From positions 595,510 to 659,509 of the forward strand of contig RSEF01000012.1 in the NCBI GenBank assembly GCA_003993805.1: 64,000 nucleotides of DNA, read 5' to 3'. A program made the position numbers and the translations under genes. Shown piece by piece: positions 61,601 through 64,000 of this stretch (position 1 is its first letter; each line of letters starts with the position of its first letter). The stretch is from Himantopus leucocephalus. Lineage: Eukaryota > Chordata > Aves > Charadriiformes > Recurvirostridae. Under the pieces are notes generated by a model. It was not told the DNA's origin, ran no database searches, and saw only the letters and a list, made by a program, of their open reading frames with translations.

Positions 61601-63620
61601 TTTAGAAAGCAAGGGCCTTGTAACATTTTTACAAATGAGTGACTTGCATTCTGAGCAAGCTTTGACCAGACCTAGGAAGAAAACTTTTAGAGAGGTTCTT
61701 CGTTAAGATAGAATAGGCCTATGTCAGCCGTTTTCCATTATAATCCCATTTCTCGATTGGAAGTGCATCGGCATGGACTATGCCCTGTGCATCTCTGCTA
61801 AACTGTGGATGGCAAACTCCCATCTCCAGCCTTTAGGAGCATGCAAATGAGGTCAGGAAAGAATCTGATCAATAAAAAGGCATGAATTAACAATTGATAG
61901 TGTGTTCCAGATACGCTCTAAGTAAAAGCAGCTTCACTGGCAAATATATAGCAAGCTTTAACCAAATAAGGTTTTTTATTTTTATGAGTTGTTTCAATTT
62001 CTGTTTCTCTAAACTTAACAGGCTCCAAGAAGCCCGTCCCTGACTGTATAGTGAGTGTGGAATCAATGAATATATTTCCAGTGGGTTGGTGTGAGACGAA
62101 TGGATATCAGCTCAGACCTCCTCGCAAAGCAATAGGTATCAGTTCTGTTCTATTTGCAGGGGTTGGCTGGGTTGGTAGAGATGGCGAGACCTTCAAGAGC
62201 AGGCTACTGCAGAATTACTGCTAGCATCACTGAATTTGGAAACATTCACCATGTACAAAGAATCCATGCCTTGTGCAACTGTTCCCCTGGCTGTTAGGTC
62301 CAGCTGGAATCCATACAACTCCAAAACGGGCAACGTTGGCTTGAGACCCTTGCATGCTGTATGAGCGCATGGAAACTGTCCATTAGTCACAATAAAGAAA
62401 TCCTATCTGTGTGTATGCACACACCCCCATGCAATGCATATACTTTTGTCTGAGCTGTTCTTGCCACGTGTCTGACCCTGATACTGATTTTATACTTGGA
62501 CTTGTGCAAGGAAAATTAATGCCATAACAAAACAGTGTTGAGTGTGTATGTGTTTTGGAGCTGAAATAAAGGGGACTAGCTTTCTAAATGGGCCAGGTGG
62601 TTATGATCCCTTAATGACAAAATGTTGAAAAGTAAATCCTACCTGTTTTAACTACACTAGAAAGTAGCGTAAGATAGTGTCTTCTCTCAGCTGGTTAGTG
62701 AGCTCTGTTTATTAAAGTTTAATGGGAGCTGGAGAAACTGAAGACATTTCTGAATGTTTATTAAGTAAGTTTATAAAATTGGAAGATTGGAACGAGCTGT
62801 CATTTACTGGAAGCCAAAGCAAGAGAAACTTGTCTGAGACGTGTCCACACTGCAAAGGACGGAGGAGGAGGCAGGGGGAACCTAAGAACTTCATTAGAGA
62901 AAAGATGCTTAAAAAAAAATCCAGAAGTTTGTTGGGGACAAAGCCTGAAATTATGGAAGAGGCGCATGTTGCATTACCTTGTTTAATATTATTACCTGAT
63001 TGTGAAAGCCAGTATTAGAGAGTGCACCCATCACCTCGTTGACTTTCTTAGTTGCAACAGTGTTTTCCTCCATAGCAATTGGCTTAAGTCGTAATATGTT
63101 TCTAACCAGCTAATTTCATTCCATTTCAAAGCTAAACAGTGTTGAAGTTCCCTATGCCAGTAAAGTGGTGAGTTAGGCCTGTGAACCTAACCTTTGGTTA
63201 GGTTTCAGCACCCTTGGGTGCAGAAAAGGAAAGTGTGTCATTCCTTTTTGGCTGGTATTACAGCTAGTTTAGGGACTATGATGCAAAGAAAGCTGCACAA
63301 AAGGTGAGGTTTCCTAGAAAACTGGGGATATGCATGCCTGATTTTGTGAACTTTTAGTGAAAGTTGAAGTAAACCTTTTGGATTACTTCAGATTACATGG
63401 GCCAGCATGTCTCTAGTGCAGATGGGCTGGCTATCTTCACATTGGTGTGACTTTGAATATAGATTCTTTTTGGCATATAACTTAGAGGAAATGAGTCTAG
63501 TGTATGTATTGTACTAGAAGTTTCATTTGTTTGTCTCCCGTACTTTGCTGTTTATATTTTCTTCTTCTTCCTTTCAGTAAATAAGCAGAAAAAAATTGCA
63601 GTAGTTCAACCAGAGAAACA
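40652..63620 (+). CDS. SFMBT1: SFMBT1, 5' part of gene (12 coding exons, four MBT repeats), incomplete at right edge
   Basis: Spliced translation gives 473 complete residues from the start codon at 40652. It contains an acidic N-terminus (1-19), MBT1 (about 20-121), MBT2 (about 122-233), MBT3 (about 234-350), MBT4 (about 351-459) and the start of a basic linker ending KIAVVQPEK. Repeat cores show the family signatures PGMKLEVAV (52-60), DFWCD with HPIGW (94-109), QVGW (218-221), [10 protein letters not shown] (278-287) and [10 protein letters not shown] with FPVGW (388-444). The start MNGEQQ and the acidic arm [13 protein letters not shown] (244-256) fit SFMBT1 better than SFMBT2. Known SFMBT1 is a nuclear chromatin repressor that binds histone tails through its MBT repeats and works with LSD1/CoREST. 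Human SFMBT1 is about 866 residues, so roughly the C-terminal 45%, with the SLED-type and SAM domains, lies outside the window. Every splice site is GT-AG and the frame is intact. The orthology call rests on recalled family sequences, not on a search. Confidence 0.95.
40680..47164 (+). other. SFMBT1 intron after start-codon exon (6485 nt)
   Basis: GT-AG intron in phase 1. A GTGCCCTGGTGAGCCTGCTT then GGGGTTGG motif near 41175-41207 recalls the 3' end of avian CR1 elements but is short. Two imperfect copies of TGTGCCTCTTTACTC sit at about 45286-45319. Nothing else recognised. Confidence 0.7.
47165..47259 (+). CDS. SFMBT1: SFMBT1 exon: N-terminal arm of MBT1
   Basis: The acceptor CTTCTCTTCCAG ends at 47164 and the donor GTGAGT starts at 47260. 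The 95-nt exon enters in phase 1 and exits in phase 0, encoding residues 10-41. The segment [16 protein letters not shown] (20-35) is the arm helix in front of MBT1. It closely resembles the arm of MBT4 in the 59671-59753 exon ([16 protein letters not shown]), which shows the two exons are internal duplicates. Confidence 0.93.
48935..49080. other. GC/CpG-rich patch in SFMBT1 intron
   Basis: Ten CpG dinucleotides in about 145 nt, including GGAGCTGCGCCTGGGGAGCG and CTCCGCCCC (an Sp1-like GC box). Open frames on both strands result from few stop codons. A regulatory role is possible but unproven. Confidence 0.4.
50228..50300. repeat. Palindromic GT/TA/AC microsatellite
   Basis: (TG)n passes through TATA into (AC)n, then again ACACATATATGTGTGT and further ACATATAT units. 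Alternating purine-pyrimidine sequence with internal dyad symmetry can form Z-DNA or cruciforms. Confidence 0.9.
50421..50625. other. GC/CpG-rich patch in SFMBT1 intron
   Basis: Thirteen CpG dinucleotides in about 205 nt, for example GGACGGGACGGAGG and AACCGCTCGGGG. Four overlapping open frames across it are explained by high GC content. No protein motif seen. Confidence 0.4.
51564..51603 (+). repeat. CA-rich simple repeat
   Basis: Interrupted (CA)n with CGCA and GTAC breaks, degenerate and probably fairly stable in length. Confidence 0.8.
52229..52469 (+). CDS. SFMBT1: SFMBT1 exon: MBT1 core
   Basis: The acceptor CTTCCTCTTCAG ends at 52228 and the donor GTATTG starts at 52470. The exon is 241 nt, phase 0 to phase 1, residues 42-121 plus one base. 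It contains almost the whole MBT core in one exon: PGMKLEVAV (52-60), TYWVATI (66-72), [13 protein letters not shown] (79-91), DFWCD (94-98) and HPIGWCEQN (105-113). The acidic and aromatic residues around DGYG and DFW are the positions that in MBT folds line the methyl-lysine pocket. This repeat looks the most canonical of the four. Confidence 0.95.
52470..52919 (+). other. SFMBT1 intron (450 nt)
   Basis: Short GT-AG phase-1 intron between the MBT1 core and the MBT2 arm. The frame stays open for 170 nt past the donor by chance. Confidence 0.9.
52920..53008 (+). CDS. SFMBT1: SFMBT1 exon: arm of MBT2
   Basis: The acceptor TTTTCACTTAG ends at 52919 and the donor GTAAGT starts at 53009. The 89-nt exon runs phase 1 to phase 0 and encodes residues 122-151. 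The part [10 protein letters not shown] (131-140) is the amphipathic arm that packs before MBT2, and the exon closes with APANLLEG (144-151). The intron on its left is only 450 nt. Confidence 0.93.
53009..53917 (+). other. SFMBT1 intron (909 nt)
   Basis: GT-AG phase-0 intron. An acidic open frame near 53640-53700 ([14 protein letters not shown]) has no counterpart in known SFMBT1 and no convincing splice sites, so I treat it as intronic. Confidence 0.85.
53918..54164 (+). CDS. SFMBT1: SFMBT1 exon: MBT2 core
   Basis: The acceptor TTCTTTTTGTAG ends at 53917 and the donor GTACTT starts at 54165. The exon is 247 nt, phase 0 to 1, residues 152-233 plus one base. It reads [13 protein letters not shown] (158-170), [20 protein letters not shown] (180-199), [10 protein letters not shown] (205-214), [10 protein letters not shown] (218-227) and LQPP (229-232). 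Like MBT1, the core sits in one exon. The DFWC position of MBT1 is DQWL here, so pocket chemistry probably differs. Confidence 0.95.
54165..55633 (+). other. SFMBT1 intron (1469 nt)
   Basis: GT-AG phase-1 intron between the MBT2 core and the MBT3 arm. No further feature recognised. Confidence 0.9.
55634..55731 (+). CDS. SFMBT1: SFMBT1 exon: arm of MBT3
   Basis: The acceptor CTCAAG ends at 55633 and the donor GTAAAG starts at 55732. The 98-nt exon, phase 1 to 0, encodes residues 234-266. It contains a charged helix, [16 protein letters not shown] (242-257), then VPTDLFK (260-266). The run of glutamates is typical of SFMBT1 and not of SFMBT2, which supports the paralogue call. The base before AG is A rather than a pyrimidine, so the acceptor is weaker than its neighbours. 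The reading frame and protein match leave little doubt about the border. Confidence 0.9.
55732..56807 (+). other. SFMBT1 intron (1076 nt)
   Basis: GT-AG phase-0 intron, AT-rich, no further feature recognised. Confidence 0.9.
56808..56909 (+). CDS. SFMBT1: SFMBT1 exon: first half of MBT3 core
   Basis: The acceptor TTCATGTTTTAG ends at 56807 and the donor GTACCA starts at 56910. The exon is 102 nt, phase 0 at both ends, residues 267-300. It contains [10 protein letters not shown] (267-276), [10 protein letters not shown] (278-287) and ISPATVLK (293-300). Together with the next exon (151 nt) it equals one MBT core of 253 nt. MBT3 therefore has an extra phase-0 intron compared with MBT1 and MBT2. 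Confidence 0.94.
56910..57656 (+). other. SFMBT1 intron splitting the MBT3 core (747 nt)
   Basis: GT-AG phase-0 intron, absent from the equivalent position in the MBT1 and MBT2 cores. Confidence 0.9.
57657..57807 (+). CDS. SFMBT1: SFMBT1 exon: second half of MBT3 core
   Basis: The acceptor GCTAAATACAG ends at 57656 and the donor GTATGT starts at 57808. The 151-nt exon runs phase 0 to 1, residues 301-350 plus one base. It reads [17 protein letters not shown] (301-317), [15 protein letters not shown] (324-338) and [11 protein letters not shown] (340-350). The FPVQW replaces the usual HPxGW glycine with glutamine, a change also recalled in mammalian SFMBT1, so it is a family trait and not damage. 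The frame stays open past the donor to 58055, so read-through gives a longer apparent ORF that is not real protein. Confidence 0.94.
57808..59670 (+). other. SFMBT1 intron (1863 nt)
   Basis: GT-AG phase-1 intron between the MBT3 core and the MBT4 arm. No further feature recognised. Confidence 0.9.
59671..59753 (+). CDS. SFMBT1: SFMBT1 exon: arm of MBT4
   Basis: The acceptor TTCTTCACCTAG ends at 59670 and the donor GTAAGG starts at 59754. The exon is 83 nt, phase 1 to 0, residues 351-378. The segment [19 protein letters not shown] (354-372) is strongly conserved in both SFMBT1 and SFMBT2. It is the clearest internal repeat of the MBT1 arm exon at 47165-47259. Confidence 0.94.
59754..61199 (+). 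other. SFMBT1 intron (1446 nt)
   Basis: GT-AG phase-0 intron, AT-rich, no further feature recognised. Confidence 0.9.
61200..61329 (+). CDS. SFMBT1: SFMBT1 exon: first half of MBT4 core
   Basis: The acceptor CTTTTTCCTAG ends at 61199 and the donor GTAGGC starts at 61330. The exon is 130 nt, phase 0 to 1, residues 379-421 plus one base. It contains [12 protein letters not shown] (386-397), [12 protein letters not shown] (400-411) and SYLWLQLEG (414-422). The frame continues open into the intron to 61430, which is not coding. Confidence 0.94.
61330..62021 (+). other. SFMBT1 intron splitting the MBT4 core (692 nt)
   Basis: GT-AG phase-1 intron at a different position and phase from the one in MBT3. 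Confidence 0.9.
62022..62135 (+). CDS. SFMBT1: SFMBT1 exon: second half of MBT4 core
   Basis: The acceptor CTAAACTTAACAG ends at 62021 and the donor GTATCA starts at 62136. The exon is 114 nt, phase 1 at both ends, residues 422-459 plus one base. It reads [14 protein letters not shown] (424-437), [13 protein letters not shown] (438-450) and LRPPRKA (452-458). MBT4 in the Drosophila homologue dSfmbt is reported to bind mono- and di-methyl lysine. Whether this repeat does so here cannot be told from sequence. Confidence 0.94.
62136..63577 (+). other. SFMBT1 intron (1442 nt)
   Basis: GT-AG phase-1 intron. A 98-codon open frame at 62722-63018 contains [10 protein letters not shown] and a lysine-rich part, but matches no family I know and lies between two well-supported exons. 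Confidence 0.85.
63578..63620 (+). CDS. SFMBT1: SFMBT1 exon: basic linker after MBT4 (last exon in window)
   Basis: The acceptor CTTCCTTTCAG ends at 63577 and the donor GTAAGT starts at 63621. The 43-nt exon enters in phase 1 and leaves in phase 2, so the final glutamine codon (CA+G) is split into the next, unseen exon. It reads [13 protein letters not shown] (461-473), a lysine-rich stretch conserved in SFMBT1 and SFMBT2 just after MBT4. Such a small exon is easy for gene predictors to miss. Confidence 0.9.
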
Positions 63621-64000
63621 GTAAGTAACAGGTTTTTTGCTTTTATTTTTTGTTGAGGTTTGGGGTTGTTTTTTTCTTTTTCTAACAGTTGTTGTCTTAG
63701 GGGAGATTTAGCTTTACGGAAGTGCTATACTGAGGGTTGAGAGATGCCACAATGCATTTATCTTAACGCTGGTAGTTCCTGTTGATGTTGAAAAAGACCC
63801 CTTGCGCTGCTTTAGGTAGAAAACATTGAATTTGGTTTTTAACAATCCTAGTGCAACTCAGCTGAATTATTGAATAGGTCAAGTTATTGAAGTTCTGGAA
63901 TTGAAAGTGTTGCTCTTTCACTTTTAAAAGGTTGCATTATCTGTGAGTATTGGAGTGCATTTAAGAAAAACTAACCTGATCTTAAGACTGTGTTTATAAG
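63621..64000 (+). other. Start of next SFMBT1 intron, cut by window edge
   Basis: Begins with the consensus donor GTAAGT. No following exon is visible before the edge. Confidence 0.85.

Noticed and set aside
62722..63018. Lysine-rich open frame with CPHCKG as an extra exon or zinc-binding peptide
   Set aside because: A single CxxC-like pair, no clear acceptor and donor keeping phase 1, and no counterpart in the family at this point.
1..64000. tRNA genes, CRISPR arrays, operons, intact retroviruses or DNA transposons
   Set aside because: I saw no tRNA B-box with matching A-box, no spaced direct-repeat arrays, no prokaryotic gene organisation and no LTR pair or transposase frame. Intact new systems of these kinds are not supported here.

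Overview
This is a vertebrate nuclear window, most likely from a bird or another sauropsid. The evidence is long introns with canonical GT-AG exon borders, few interspersed repeats, an old CR1-type LINE relic of the kind found in reptile and bird genomes, and a protein very close to, but not identical with, mammalian SFMBT1. The species cannot be fixed from the sequence alone. Four isolated N bases, and a tandem duplication with an N at each joint, point to a draft-type assembly.

Only one protein-coding gene is supported: the 5' part of SFMBT1 (Scm-like with four MBT domains 1), on the plus strand. The start codon is at 40652, in an exon at about 40523-40679 that also holds two short upstream ORFs. 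Eleven more coding exons follow, at 47165-47259, 52229-52469, 52920-53008, 53918-54164, 55634-55731, 56808-56909, 57657-57807, 59671-59753, 61200-61329, 62022-62135 and 63578-63620. All splice in compatible phases into an open frame of 473 complete codons plus two bases. They encode the N-terminus, all four MBT repeats and the start of the basic linker. The C-terminal part (SLED-type and SAM domains in known family members) lies beyond the right edge.

The first 40.5 kb has no convincing coding gene. It is best read as a long 5'-UTR intron of SFMBT1, or intron plus upstream sequence if an internal promoter is used. It holds a minus-strand CR1 relic (about 7313-7715), an (ATTAG)11 microsatellite (25926-25980), a suspect tandem duplication (3310-3559), an A-rich tail (about 14801-14846), a G/T-rich tract (39001-39060) and several small GC/CpG-rich patches. 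One patch, at 33567-33644, runs straight into a strong donor-like GTGAGT and could be an alternative first exon.

The most instructive structure is the exon layout. Each MBT repeat is a repeated exon module: a short arm exon (phase 1 to 0; 95, 89, 98 and 83 nt) followed by a core (phase 0 to 1; 241, 247, 102+151 and 130+114 nt). This is a visible record of tandem exon duplication, with later intron gain or loss in the cores of repeats 3 and 4.

I did not find a previously undescribed biological system in this window.
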